Shown here: positions 33,211 to 44,344 of the stretch, one piece after another
How positions within the stretch are numbered: the stretch's first letter is position 1
Layout of the letters: each line of letters starts with the position of its first letter
Origin: Branchinecta lynchi
Lineage: Eukaryota > Arthropoda > Branchiopoda > Anostraca > Branchinectidae
Length of the DNA: 64,000 nt
NCBI GenBank assembly: GCA_023053575.1
Contig: JAKZAP010000020.1
Coordinates: 15,867,998-15,931,997, forward strand
Direction of reading: 5' to 3'
Position numbers and translations under genes: made by a program
The notes under the pieces: model-generated
Told to the model about the DNA's origin: nothing
The model's database searches: none
What the model saw: only the letters and a program-made list of their open reading frames with translations

Positions 33211-34128
33211 CAAGTTTGCTGTGTTTTGCTTTTTTCGTTGTGCATGTGGAACTGTTTTTATAGACCTGGTCTTTGTTGGCCTAAATTGCCCTTAAGGGCA
33301 AAAAGGTCTGTTACCTACACATGTGCTATTTTATCCAACTGTTCTTTCTAGGCTCAAAAAGTAGGTTCTTAGAAAGACTATTCAAAACTTGTGTTTTCCA
33401 AAAAAAGATCATTATAGGATTTGTAGGCTATTCAGCCTATAGCCTATCCACGGATGTCCACTGATGATAACATGGATGCTCTGCTTTAAAAAACTCCAGA
33501 AATTCTTAAAACTAAATATTTTCGAAGTTTTAGTACCTCAAAATATTGGTAAAGAGCTTATCTATCTAATGAAATAATAAAAATGTGCAGTTTGATGGAT
33601 GTTTTTCCTAGAAAATTGACAATTTAGTCAAAAAATTAAAGAATGTTCGTTTTAGCTCGGTTTTAAGACGTTTTTAAGAAAAATTCGTTAATTAAAAAAA
33701 GATAGTAAATACACCATTTGTCCATAAAAAGAAGATTCAGAATATGTATAATCTGTTTGATTTAGTTTATGCGGTTTTGCTAGGAAAATTGTTTTCCTAC
33801 AGTTGGTCTTTATAGGCCTAATTTGGCTTTATAGGGTAAAAAGTCGGTGATGTACATCGGTGCGGAGTGGTGCGGTACGATTTTCGTTCTCAGCACAAGA
33901 ATTTAGTATAGTTAACTTCTTCAAACCTTCTGTAGCTCGTGAGCTACCCCCCCCCCCCCCTGTTTTTGAACGATATCGCAGTCTATAGCTGGATCCCGGA
34001 CTATTTTAAAACACGCGAGGCGAAAAACAGCGTAATTTAGCAGCTTCTTATGGGACTTTGTTTCAAGTTCCTGTACTCGAAAACTTTGGTTTTTCTAGGA
34101 GCAAACTTATACTACGAGACAAGTGCGT
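33211..34128. other. No gene recognised
   Basis: A/T-rich intron sequence with a poly-C run at 33947-33961. Nothing else I can support. Confidence 0.4.
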
Positions 34129-34131
34129 TTA

Positions 34132-34689
34132 AGGCCCATTCACAACGGGTTTTTAGCTAATACTCGGTACCAGCCAGTTCTGGAAATCGCTCCGAGACCG
34201 AGAATTAGCTGGGTTTCTGCCGTTCACAGTTGATATTGGTGTCAGTTTCGGGTACCAGCTAGTCTCGCACCCAAGTTGAAATCAGTTCAAATTTTCAGGG
34301 TACTAGCCGATCACATTACTTAGGGGAATACTCAGGAATATTCCGATTGGCTAATGCTGAACCATGTCAGACCGAAAAACAATGACCTAATCCCTTTTTT
34401 TTTCAAGATAGCAAAGAGTGGATGTGATTTTATCTATTGGGCTTGGTTCGAAACTGGTTCGAAACTAGCCAATCAGAATATTCCTCAATATTCCCCAAAA
34501 TAATCTGATTGTTTAATACCGTCAAAAGTTGAACTGATTTCAACTTAGGTGCGAGACTTGCTGGTACCCAGAACTGGCACCTATATCAATTGCGAATGGC
34601 AAAAGCCCAGCTAATTCTCAGTCTCAGAGCGATTTCCAGAACTGGCTGGTACCGATTATTATTAGCTAAAACCCGTTGTGAATGGACCT
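34132..34689. mobile_element. Harbinger-like MITE, long inverted arms, TTA TSD
   Basis: Ends AGGCCCATTCACAACGGGT and ACCCGTTGTGAATGGACCT are inverse. Arms of roughly 200 bp (CTCGGTACCAGCCAGTTCTG, AATTAGCTGGGTTT, GGTGCGAGAC inverse) frame a short middle. TTA flanks both ends (34129-34131, 34690-34692). Non-coding, 558 bp. Confidence 0.72.
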
Positions 34690-35035
34690 TTATGGTAAGC
34701 GACGGAAATTCATTTTCTATGGTTTAGTCAAGGACTAGATGGGTTGCCGCGGGGAAATCTTTGGGGTGTGTAATTTGTTTTCTTAGCTTAACATTTGAGT
34801 TGGCGGTTATATTGAAAGAGTGTGCGCTGGAGTGCGAGGCATCTCCTTGAGGAGGACTGGGAACATAAATGGGTTTGCTTAGGCAATCATGCCTACAATG
34901 GAAATATGAATGGGTGACCAATCGTCACCTTTACCAGCTAGTATGATCACACTCAAAGCTCACCTTGCACTACTTACTGTTTATATTCCAGTATTCAAAA
35001 CTATTTGAATACTCTAAAACTAGGCTCTTACTTAG

Positions 35036-35150
35036 AATAGAATAGAATGGAATAGAATTTTATTTTTTCAAAAGTAGCATTCACAGCGTTACCGCCGTAT
35101 TTGACCTTTTCGTCTTACAAAATCATGAATAACATAAAACTCTAAAGCGA
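35036..35150 (-). mobile_element. LINE 3' end, - strand, (TATTC)n tail
   Basis: Read on the - strand, A/T-rich 3' UTR ends AAAATAAAATTCTATTCCAT then TCTATTCTATTC. The orientation matches the LINE at 15.5-19.5 kb but the tail unit differs. Confidence 0.5.
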
Positions 35151-35270
35151 ACACTTGTCGGGAGTATAATACGTATGGAAAATAGTGAATCGTGGCAAGA
35201 GTAATGGTTAGTCAGATATCGTTAGTGGCGAGGGGTTGCCCACTCAGTTTTTGGGTGCTCAGCAGGTGCC

Positions 35271-35410
35271 CGGTGCCCGTCGGTGCCTGCCGGTGCCCGT
35301 CGGTGCCTGCCGGTGCCCGTCGGTGCCTGCCGTTGCCCGTCGGTGCCTGCCGGTGCCTGCCTGTGCCCGTCGGTGCCTGCCGGTGCCCGTCGGTGCCTGC
35401 CGGTGCCCGC
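35271..35410 (+). repeat. 10-bp minisatellite CGGTGCCYGY, site 1
   Basis: About 14 perfect-period 10-bp units alternate CGGTGCCTGC and CGGTGCCCGT, giving a 20-bp dimer. Because 10 is not a multiple of 3, all frames are open and spell Pro/Val/Gly/Ala/Cys-rich peptides. I do not call these proteins. The left flank carries GCGAGGGGTTGCCCACTC (35229-35246). Confidence 0.9.
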
Positions 35411-36100
35411 CGCGTAAGTACTACAGGACTTTGCCCCACGGAATCTACTAGAATTTTGGAATCTACCGGAATTTTGCTCAGGGAATCTACCGGAATTTGT
35501 TCCGGGGACCTAACGGAATTTTGCTCGGGGCATCTACCGAAATCTTGCGCAAGGAATCTATTGGAACTTGTCTTAGGGAATTTACTTAAGGCTGGATCAG
35601 GGGATCTACCAGACTTTACCCCACGGAATCTACCAGAATTTTGGAATCTACCGGAATTTTGCTCAGAGAATCTACCAGAATTTGCTCAGGGAACCTACCG
35701 GAATTTGGCTCGGGACATCTACCGAAATCTTGCTCAAGGAATCTATCGGAACTTGCCTTAGAGAATTTACTGAAGGCTGGATCAGGGGATCTACCGGACT
35801 TTGCCCCACGGAATCTATTAGAATTTTGGAATCGATTGGCATTTTGCTCAAGGAATCTAGCGGAGTTCTGCTCAGAGAATCTACCAGAATTTTTCTCAGG
35901 GAATCTACCGGGATTTTGCTCATTTGCTCAGGGAATTTACCGAAGCGTTCTCAAGGAATCTACCGAAGTCTTTGTCAAGGAATCTATCGGAACTTGTCTA
36001 TTTACTAGAGGCTAGATCAGGGAATCTATCGGACTTTGCTCCGCGGAATCAACAAGAATTTGGCTCAGGGAATCTACCGGAATTTTGTTGCTTACCGGAT
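35411..36100 (+). repeat. 24-bp tandem array GAATCTACCGGAATTTTGCTCAGG
   Basis: Roughly 28 diverged units of about 24 bp centred on GAATCTACCGGAATTTTGCT lie here. A higher-order block of about 186 bp marked by GCCCCACGGAATCTA.. recurs at about 35434, 35617, 35803 and 36025. Overlapping open frames in three forward frames (up to 189 codons) repeat an ESTGILLR-like octapeptide. They are most simply explained by the satellite. Confidence 0.8.
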
Positions 36101-36589
36101 AAGAACAGACTCACAGCTTACCAGAATGACCCCAGCACACAACTTACCAGAGTGATTCTTGCAGACAGACAACATAGCGTACCCGAACATTCATAGGGTG
36201 ATTCGGGTAATCTCGAAAGTTTCTGTAGCTTTCAAGAATTAGTTCCATCGTTTCCAACTACAGTTAAGGTACCGTCTACTCCAGTTTGGACAGCTTTTCC
36301 GGTGATTAGTTCAAGGACAAGCTAGCCTTGTTCCGACATGATCTCAAAAGTCGCCAGAAGAGCCTCGAAACAAACAAAAAGAAAATATTCGAAATTTTTC
36401 GTGAATTGAAAGATGTCTTCTTAAGTTTGGAAAGCTTTCAAGCTGGCCAAGACAACCCCTGTTACATGCAAGACCTTTTAGCAAGATGAGTGTTGGTTAA
36501 GATCACTTCGCGTCAAACATTGATTGACCAGCATCTGTTTCTAATCGCATTTGAAACCGATCTAACAAAGCTGACAATCTTTAAGTTTA
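36101..36589. other. No gene recognised
   Basis: Decaying edge of the 24-bp array, then unremarkable intron sequence. Confidence 0.4.
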
Positions 36590-36800
36590 ACCGAATAGGC
36601 CTAATTTCCGACACGTCCAGTAACATATCACTTATTCACTTAAATATCCTGAAAACCCGATAAAATGCGTTACTTCGTTTCTCCGTTATCCAGGAATAGT
36701 TGATTTCATAGAGTGAACTTATTCTTTCGGATTTGTCATACCTCTATGTGCTTGTCCCTCTATGCTTGAAATATTCACCAACTAGCAATGTAAGGCATTG
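36590..36800 (+). repeat. Dispersed repeat Q, copy 2
   Basis: CATATCACTTATTCACTTAA, CCCGATAAAATGCGTTACTT and CTTGAAATATTCACCAACTA are inverse or parallel matches to 9895-10110 and 39680-40010. Confidence 0.5.
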
Positions 36801-36854
36801 CCGAAAAATCAAATAAAAATATCAGATTCATTGCAAGACATGTCCTAAAATCGC

Positions 36855-37085
36855 ATTCTTATTTGATAGTGCAAAACGGATCCGTCAGCTGGATTTTATT
36901 AGAGCTATATTTCGGCCCTTCTTGGCAAAGGTCGTCTTCTGGCTCAAACCCGCTCAAGTTGGAGAAATTAGCTTGTGGGAAAACCAACAAGTTCGTTTCC
37001 CGCAAGTTTTGTTTTCCCATAAGTTCTTTTTTCCAACCTGAGCACTATAAATATGATTCCAGTCAGCTGGGGCTGAAGGAATATT
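36855..37085. repeat. Dispersed repeat S, copy 4
   Basis: TTTGATAGTGCAAAACGGAT, ATTTTATTAGAGCTATATTT, CGGCCCTTCTTGGCAAAGGT and, at the far end, CAGTCAGCTGGGGCTGAAGG. The best preserved copy in the window. Confidence 0.65.
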
Positions 37086-37295
37086 TAACATCATTTTCCT
37101 ACTTTTCTACAGGGGTAACTTCTCCAACGTCACATCTACAGCCCTGGAAAGGCAGGCCTTTGTTTAAATTCAAATTCTCCGTGTCTGTATGAATTTTGGT
37201 TTGCCATGCAAGCAGCGCACGCTCTGAAGGTTATTACGAAAACTACAAAATCCCTCAGATGTGTTCAAAATATTTCAGTATCCAAACATCAAAAT

Positions 37296-38209
37296 TAACA
37301 AGATCAAAGGTTGCGATGGGATCCCGAAAATCTAATATTTGATTCAACAATTGGGTCATGTCTTCACCGTTCAGTCTTCGTCAGATTCCTTGAATATTTT
37401 TACTGTTAAAATAAAGTTCAAAAATGGATTCAGCGAGTCTCCTTCCCCCGATACCGAATCTCTAATCGATTTCAGAAACAACTTTGAGCTTCAACCAAAT
37501 TTCCAGCTTCGGCCAAATTCGTGATGAACCATTTGTCCAGCAAGAAAACTAAGTTTAAATATGGATTCCTTACCCCCAATGAATATCTTATTAGCTTATA
37601 AAACATACATATTTTTACCGTAAATTCGATACCCTCCTCTGCCTCTAAAGATAGGACTAAAGGACCCATCTACGAACTTGAGCTGTACTTTACCAGTAAA
37701 TCCTCATTGAACAACATATTTCCTCGTTCGAACATTATATATTAACCCCTTCGGCCTTCGATTACACTAGATCTCTCCGACGTCCATAGAACAAACAAAT
37801 GAACGTCCTCATCCAACGCTCAGAGCTATGCAGGTTTGAAAATTAAGGGGTAGGGACTGCTACCGAAAATTGGTCGACAAATTTTGTGTCCGGTTTTTGC
37901 CGGTTTCGCGGTGAACTACTTGTCAGGCAAGAAAATAACTTTCGTATTCGGATTCAGCATGTCTCCTTACCCCTAAATCAACTATCTAAATAGCTTTTAA
38001 AAAAAAAAAATTTTACCCTTAATTTGAAACCCCCCTCCCCGACTCCTAAACATAGGGCTACAGAGCCCAGCTACGAACTTGACCTTACCATTAACCCAAA
38101 GAATGTTACATCCAAATATCTCATTTCCTTCGATAGTTAACGTGCTTACAGGCGGACAACTTTTGCGATGTCGTAGGTATCCCACTACTTGCGTTTTGGG
38201 ATCCCAAAA
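37296..38209 (+). mobile_element. Family 2 element, copy E (diverged)
   Basis: It starts AACAAGATCAAAGG and ends TTTTGGGATCCCAAAA (38194-38209). The GACGGAC stretch is reduced to AGGCGGACAACTTTTGCGAT. Fewer tandem units remain, and the copy is more diverged than the others. Confidence 0.65.
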
Positions 38210-38269
38210 ATAAGCTGCCTTTCCAGTAAAACTTTACTGCAAAAAAAAAAAAAACCTGCAAAAATTCCG

Positions 38270-38355
38270 GTAAAACTTCAGAAAATTTCGGTAAAATTGC
38301 GAAAATGCACTCCCCCCCCCCCCCTTATCAGGAAGGTATCGGGACGCCCCTGGCT
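38270..38355. repeat. Right end of a hAT-like MITE
   Basis: Poly-C (about 38312-38325) is followed by CGGGACGCCCCTG, the inverse of the CAGGGGCG hAT terminus. I could not locate the left end or a TSD. Confidence 0.35.
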
Positions 38356-39030
38356 GCGACTCTAGGGAAGAGTCGCATGCTTTTCTCAATACATTTTTTA
38401 CGACTACGTTACTACTTTGCCATTTCACGCACCACTATCCACAAGGACCGAAACTGCTTCGACAGATTTCACCACCGTTAGCGTTGTATTTGCTTTTTTC
38501 TCATTTTTTTAATGATGAGTACAATCATTCAACTGGAGTATATTGGTGATGTCGGTCCGCAGTGTGTCAAATAACCGAAGCGACATTTCTACCTTTACTA
38601 CCCAGACCCGTCATTTGACAGACCTCTGATTTTCTAAGAAGGAGTGACCGAAACTGACTGAGACAAGTTTCTGACATTTCTGGGCCATATCCTCGTGAAA
38701 AATAGCAAAATCATAATTTTATCACGAAGGAAACAATTCAGGTCTGAAAGGGTTAAGATGACGAAATGACACATATTATCTTTGCAATACTTAGTCCTTC
38801 AGATCATATAGGCTAGCCTACTTGTCAATGGAGGAGGAGTTGCTATAGATTAAGGGGATGTATCGGAGTTCCTCGGGTCTCCTTGTTGTTTCAAGATTCA
38901 CGTTTCTTGATGTTCTTCTGAAACAAATAGCTTCGGTCGCTATTTCGAAAACTAAAATCCTGAATAGGCTACCCATGGTGAAAGAATCCTTATTAGTGAA
39001 AACATTTTGTTTTAAACAGGTTCAAAAAGC
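38356..39030. other. No gene recognised
   Basis: Intron sequence without repeats or domains I recognise. Confidence 0.4.
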
Positions 39031-39160
39031 CGGTGCCTGCCGGTACCTGCCGGTACCTGCCGGTGCCCGTCGGTGCCTGCCGGTGCCCGTTTGTGCCCGC
39101 CGGTGCCCGTTGGTGCCTGCCGGTGCCCGCCGGTGCCCGCCGGTGCCTACCGGTGCCCGA
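39031..39160 (+). repeat. 10-bp minisatellite CGGTGCCYGY, site 2
   Basis: Thirteen 10-bp units of the same sequence and strand as 35271-35410. Shortly to the right (39185-39201) stands GAGTGGGCAACCCCTCG, the inverse of the motif left of site 1. Confidence 0.9.
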
Positions 39161-39289
39161 GTCGGGGTGCACAGCCGGTGCTGGAGAGTGGGCAACCCCT
39201 CGGTTAGCGGGTTTATAATGTAACATATGAAGTTAGGTCTCCGGGCTTAAGAATTAAGGAGCGCAATTACGAAGTACGTTGCATTGGCA

Positions 39290-39350
39290 TAATAGACACG
39301 GCAGGTCCTTTAAAGTTTAACTGAACAGGCAACTTATTTTTACATCTTAG
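39290..39350 (+). repeat. CCTTTAA-element end with AAGTTTAACTGAA
   Basis: GGCAGGTCCTTTAAAGTTTA followed by ACTGAACAGGCAACTTATTT. The same sequence, inverse, is at 40165-40200. Its right half recurs at 43500-43527 and 61435-61465. Confidence 0.5.
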
Positions 39351-39679
39351 ATTCAAATACATTGAATTATTACAACACCTATTGGGGATTTTCATTCTGT
39401 CCACAGTAGTCTTCAGTAGGGACGTTGGGAATGTGGACGCTTTCCCATGGTGAATCCGTCCACAATTCGCCCGCGAAAATCACTGCACTATCACTATCAC
39501 TAGCTAGCACTAGTTTTTGGCACTGCAGACTGCAGACACATCTTTGTTTATTTGATACACAATTTATTTACTCGTTTGCTGCTGGTATTGTTGCCAAATG
39601 TTCCAGGCACCATAGAGATATCACAAAAACGGGAAGAGCGGCAAGCACAATGGGATAATCGATTATTTGGAAATATCAG

Positions 39680-40010
39680 AAAAACAAACTAACGCTTTTT
39701 CATCGGGTTTTCAAGATTATTTAAGCGAACAAGTGATGGGTAACTAGACTGTCGTATCCTAGCCCTTTTCGGTTAAACTTTAAAGTTTCACCTGGTAGTT
39801 ATGAGATACAAATCTAGTTACTCATAACTTTCTCACTTAAAATAGCCGCTTGAAGTCCGATGAAAAGGCTTTACTCAGCAGCTCCACTATTCACATAATC
39901 CATTTCATCGAATGAAGTTTTTTCTTTCGAATTTGTGGTACATCTATAATGTACGATCGTAGTGTATATGTTTGAAATATTTAGCAACTGAAATATTTTT
40001 TTGTCACACT
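39680..40010. repeat. Dispersed repeat Q, copy 3 (foldback form)
   Basis: TTTTTCATCGGGTTTTCAAG at 39698 is mirrored by CTTGAAGTCCGATGAAAAG at about 39850. Both arms also carry TTACTCATAACT/AGTTATGAG words. This is followed by TTTCGAATTTGTGGTACATC, shared with copy 2. Confidence 0.5.
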
Positions 40011-40379
40011 CAGTAGCTGGGTTTCTTGAGATGTGACGTAAAAATCTGAAATCAGAAATCCCAGAGCTTCGCTTTTGTTGAAGTGAAGGTGAACAAAACA
40101 AATCAAAGATCCCTTGGCAGCGCCACGATAATTTATTGTATTCAGATCTGGAATGAAAAAAATAAGCTGGCTTTCAGTTGAACTTTAAAGGACCACTCGT
40201 ACTATTGTTCTGCGAAAGAGTGAGATTAAGAAATTATGCCATAACCATGCATTGACGGGGAAGTTCAAAATTCAAGATGTAAGTTTTACCATTTTGGATG
40301 TTTCTTCTTCGCTTTGAAAAATTCGTTGACAGCAGAGCCCAACCAACACCCGACCTTCTCCACTACTTCCTTGCCCAAG

Positions 40380-40487
40380 ATTGAAAACTAGTGTCTTTTT
40401 CTGTGTCTTTATGTATTTTATTTATTTTCTTTCGTTTCCTCTGCGTTTTCGAAATGGCGGGTTACAAATAAATTACTTACTATTTAC
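40380..40487 (+). mobile_element. LINE 3' UTR with (TTAC)n tail
   Basis: It ends CGAAATGGCGGGTTACAAAT then AAATTACTTAC. It is the same 3' end as at 25640-25755. Inserted in the CCTTTAA element. Confidence 0.6.
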
Positions 40488-40620
40488 AGTTTAATATGTT
40501 CCAGTATTTTATTTAAAACCCGGCGCCGCTGTCAACAAATTACCCACGGCTTTGGTTGTTTTGACTTTTTCCAGGTCTGTTGCTTCCTAGCAAAAACAGG
40601 GAAAAAATTTAAGAAACAAG

Positions 40621-41502
40621 TTTTTATGGCACATGGGTTCCGGCCAAGTGCCATATACCGATCACTTTTCCATCGGTCGGTCTGTCGGTTGGTCGGTTAG
40701 TCCGGTGATCGCGAGTTAGGGTACTTCCAGATGTGCTAGTACGATGAAACTTGGCAGGCATATTAGGGACCCGACCATCGTGGGGGGGGGGGGGCGGGAT
40801 CCGGAATTTAGTGACATGCATCACTTTCGAACGGGTGATCCGATCTTAATGACACTTGATATTTGGAAAGACTGAGATGTCCCACTTCAAGTCCGGACAG
40901 AATCCGATGAATGTGGGGGGGGGGGGGGTCGGAAGGGGTTACCGGAAATCATGTGACACGCTCAGAGTGGAGCGATCGGGATGAAACTTGGTGGGACGAA
41001 CAAGGGCAAGAACTAGATACATCAGTGACAAAACCGGACCGGGTTCGGGCCCTCTGAGGGGAGTTGGGGGGGGGGGGTCCGGAATTCCGGTGATCGCGAA
41101 TTAATGTACTTCCAGATGTGCTAGGGTGATGAAACTTGGCTTGAACATTAGAAACTTGACAAAATTGTCACTTCTCACATCCGACCATCCCTTAAAGTAC
41201 TAATCCTAACCACAAAGTACAAAAAATACTTTTAAGCAAATTATAAATTTTAACTCAAAGAGTTTTGCCCAAAAATTAATTTTAGCACCCTTAAAGTACG
41301 TTTCTTAACCGAAAAGTAAAAAAAATAGTTTCACCAAACGACATATATTCATGATTCACAATGGCACATGATAATTTTTGACCCAAGGATTTTGCTTACA
41401 AGTGAATTTCTTAAAGTACAAATAATAATTTTGAGCAAAATAGTCCTACTTCCTTCCTCTGACCCAGCCTTGCAAGTGCCATATGAGCTTCTAGCTCTTG
41501 TT
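40621..41502 (+). mobile_element. Family 1 element, beta type, compact full-length copy
   Basis: At 882 bp it is the shortest copy with both ends. TTTTTATGGCACATGG with its hairpin partner CCAAGTGCCATAT, and the GGTCGGTCTGTCGGTTGGTC stretch, are on the left. Three or four GATGAAACTTGG modules with poly-G follow, then the CTTAAAGTACG unit array, then CCAGCCTTGCAAGTGCCATA..CTAGCTCTTGTT. Non-coding. It defines the minimal family 1 structure. Confidence 0.8.
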
Positions 41503-41939
41503 TCCGATAAAGTTCGCGCAAACATCCAATGACAGTATGACACGCATTGAAGGTAGCGAAATAAGTGTGGAGACCCGTGAGGTGCCGCTGGAAATGTTAG
41601 AATTTGCCGTATGAATTTGTGTTAAACGGGTTTAAGAAATGGATGGTTTAATTTCTGAAGTAGGTTGCATTAGTATTATAGGTAAGACAGTCCTTTAATA
41701 CACAGATACAGGGGCAGTTCGAAGGGCTTGGGCTTCAAAATATACGATTGGCTAAAAACTCAGCACCAGCAGGCTCAAGAAATATTAACGTTATTAAGTT
41801 CTAAAATGTTGCGGAGAATGCCATTGTAGTAATAAAATAATAAACAAATAAGTAACAGGAATTAGACGACGTAGTTCATATCAAATTTCCCTGTAGAGAA
41901 GACAAGCCTTGGTAACAGCTTCTGACATCTCTACTGAAG

Positions 41940-42530
41940 ACAAACTAAAGTGAGCGCCGCAGGCGAAATTTTATCAATCCGAGCAAAGTTCAACTACTCC
42001 TTTACAACTTCTACCTTTTAAAACCGCACATGAATGTTCAACTAAATAGAAATAGGGTAGGACTACGAAAGAGCCGCAGGCAAAAAAAAAATTAAATCGC
42101 TCTTTATCCGGCAATATTCGACTACTTCCCACACAGACTCTTGCTTGAACGTGGCTCACATTCTAAGCAGCAGCTTTTCCTTATGTACCCAAGACAAATT
42201 TAAACTCAGCGCCGCAGGCGATTGTTTTGTAATCCGACCTTTTTCTGGTATTTCTAGCTTTTAAGGTGGCTGAAATCTGAGGCCTAACACCTCACCTAAA
42301 TTACGGGCCATTCAACCAGATAGCGAGTAGGCTACTATGAAAGACGGCACAGGGGAAGTTTTGCGAAACATTTTAAAGGCTGCCTAGGATATCACATATC
42401 TGTCCGTGCCCCGATAACTCGGAAACGGAGTGGAATATTTTCCCGGAAGTTGGTACGTGGTAGTGCTGTTCAAACGTCGCGCCGCAGGCGGAATTTTCGA
42501 AAATCAGCCTGTTTTCAGCGCCACATAGGA
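41940..42530. repeat. GCGCCGCAGGCG-word tandem repeat
   Basis: Five diverged units spaced roughly 110-140 bp, each with GCCGCAGGCGAAATTTT or a variant (41955, 42070, 42210, 42345, 42480). The same word is scattered at 3400, 3575, 8830 and 9410. Non-coding. Confidence 0.6.
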
Positions 42531-42539
42531 AAAATCACG

Positions 42540-43260
42540 ATTTGGTAATGGCATTTATTTTCTAACAAGCTCAAAACACACGATATTTCGTAACGTAATG
42601 CCTTATAGAAAATCTCTATACAATCATACCACCAGAAATAAGTCATTTGCTGTCGAAATTCGCCCAACTGCCTCGTCTGGCAAGCTGAAAACTTACGACT
42701 GTCTCTAATATACGACTAGAAAATCCCTTCCTAAAATACGACAAGCGAAAATTCGCGGTTGATGTTATTCTGGCAAGTTCCATACGACTGTGATTCTGAC
42801 AAACTGAGAACACAAAACTGTAAATATGACAAGTTAATACATACTACTAAAATCTCTATGGAACAATACGACCAGAAACAGGTCATTTGAAGGCGAAGTT
42901 CACGATTAGCTAACTGTTTTGTCTGCCTTTATCTGACAAGGTCAAAACTTACGACTGGCTCTAATTCACAACTAGAAAACCCATTCGTAAAGTATGACAA
43001 GAAACGGGTCTTTTCAGGCGAAATTGGCGGTTGATGTCCTTCTGGCAAGCTCAAACATACGACTTTCAATCTGGAAAACTCAGAACACACAACTGTGAAT
43101 CTGAAAACATACGAATAGAAATTTCTTCGTAGCCATTCGATTAAAAAATGTGATTTGTGGGTTCAGTTCACGTTTTTTAACTGCCTGTATGTCATTTGAA
43201 AAGCTCCAAATATACGACTGTCAGACAGACAAGCTCAAAACATACGACTGAGAGTACATT
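42540..43260. repeat. About 240-bp tandem repeat with TACGAC words
   Basis: ATCTCTATACAATCATACCA..CCAGAAATAAGTCATTTG (42612) recurs as ATCTCTATGGAACAATACGA..CCAGAAACAGGTCATTTG (42850), with a third partial unit. All units carry ATACGACTG and TCTGGCAAGCTCAAA words. Confidence 0.6.
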
Positions 43261-43264
43261 CTCT

Positions 43265-43325
43265 GGAGCATAGGGGGGTGAGTCACCCCCCCCCCCACGC
43301 CCCCCTCGAACCGCCCCTGCACAGA
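43265..43325. repeat. C-rich hAT-like end
   Basis: Poly-C and CGAACCGCCCCTG resemble an inverted CAGGGGCGG hAT terminus. The partner end was not identified. Confidence 0.3.
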
Positions 43326-43545
43326 TACGCATCCTGGTGTTAGATATAGAACTGAAAGTATTTCTTCAGACCAATCTGACTGGAATCCTATCTGGTAATA
43401 TGAATCGAAGTCAGATTAAAAAAAAAAAAAAAAAATATTTGTCAGCCGATAGTGTTTCTTCCAGCGATATTGGATCGCAGGTTCCTTTTGCTAGCTCAAA
43501 GCTTAACTGAAAAGCCAACTTATTTTTATGGCACTTGCAGCTCAC

Positions 43546-43908
43546 TATATCTCTCAAGGTACTGAAACGAGGAAGGAAATGGTGGACTAGAGATATTTTA
43601 GTTTCTGACCCCTCGCTGGACTCGGAGGATTTTAGTCGCCTACCGACAGAACGAGAAATGAAAAGGAGAATTACAAATACTATAGTAGCTGACCCCTCAC
43701 TGAACTTAATGCCTACCCATGTCAGGATACTAAAACGAGGAAGGGATGGTAAACTCTGAATTTGAAAAGTAGCTGACCCCTCAAAGAATAGTAAATAGAG
43801 CAACGGAACGGTGTGGCGATGCCCTTCCTTGTTTTAGTATACTCTTCGTGGTTTTAGTATGCCTTCCTGCTTTTCTCGTGTTCCCCTCCCTTTCTGGTTT
43901 TAGTCGAC
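43546..43908. mobile_element. ACTAAAACGAGGAAGG foldback element, right part
   Basis: Repeated ACTAAAACGAGGAAGG and GCTGACCCCTC words end with CTGGTTTTAGTCGACCCCC, the inverse of the left terminus at 63586. AACTTAATGCCTACCCATGT is shared with 63830-63860. A short family 1 left end (TTTTTATGGCACTTGCAG) lies directly before it at 43525. Non-coding. Confidence 0.6.
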
Positions 43909-44344
43909 CCCCTCAATATACTACTTCATATGGGAGAGCGTTCCAGCAGTCCTCCACCCTGTTTTGGAAAGACCATCGGCTAAGGTCTTTTGAAAATCTC
44001 CAGCCACTTGAAGTCATGTCCGCCTTTATAAAGCACAACTCTTACTGGAAATGATCTTTTCACGATGAAATGGCTCAGAAATATCTTTTCAAAATACCAT
44101 TACTTTCCACGTGAAATTAGCGATTTTCCTGTTAGTGCTTGTCGACTCTATTCAGCCTTCCCGCCCACCGACGCTGCGCGTGGACGCAAATATTTGAAAA
44201 TAGAACGAGCCGTGGTTAAAAAAGCGGGAAAATAAGCAAAAAAAGAAGAAGTCCAGAATAGAATATAGACCTGAGATAGACCCCCATGTCTTCCAAAACG
44301 AAAAGGAATACTTTGAAGCTGCTCATGTCCTTTATGTGTAAGAG

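Larger units (their letters stand above)
40185..41700. mobile_element. CCTTTAA-end element split by two insertions
   Basis: The left end is TTAAAGGACCACTCGTACTA (40187); the right end is AGTAGGTTGCATTAGTATTA..AGTCCTTTAA (41697). Between them lie the LINE tail at 40240-40487, an internal stretch matching 25050-25165 (40490-40615), and the family 1 beta copy at 40621-41502. Nesting order: this element is oldest. Confidence 0.55.

Noticed and set aside
35411..36100. CRISPR-like array (24-bp repeats)
   Set aside because: Units are directly adjacent or variably diverged without unique spacers of constant length, and the setting is eukaryotic.
35192..36196. Cys/Pro/Val-rich and ESTGILLR-repeat 'proteins'
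   Set aside because: A 10-bp period opens all frames, and the 24-bp array is open in several overlapping frames. No start, splice or domain evidence.
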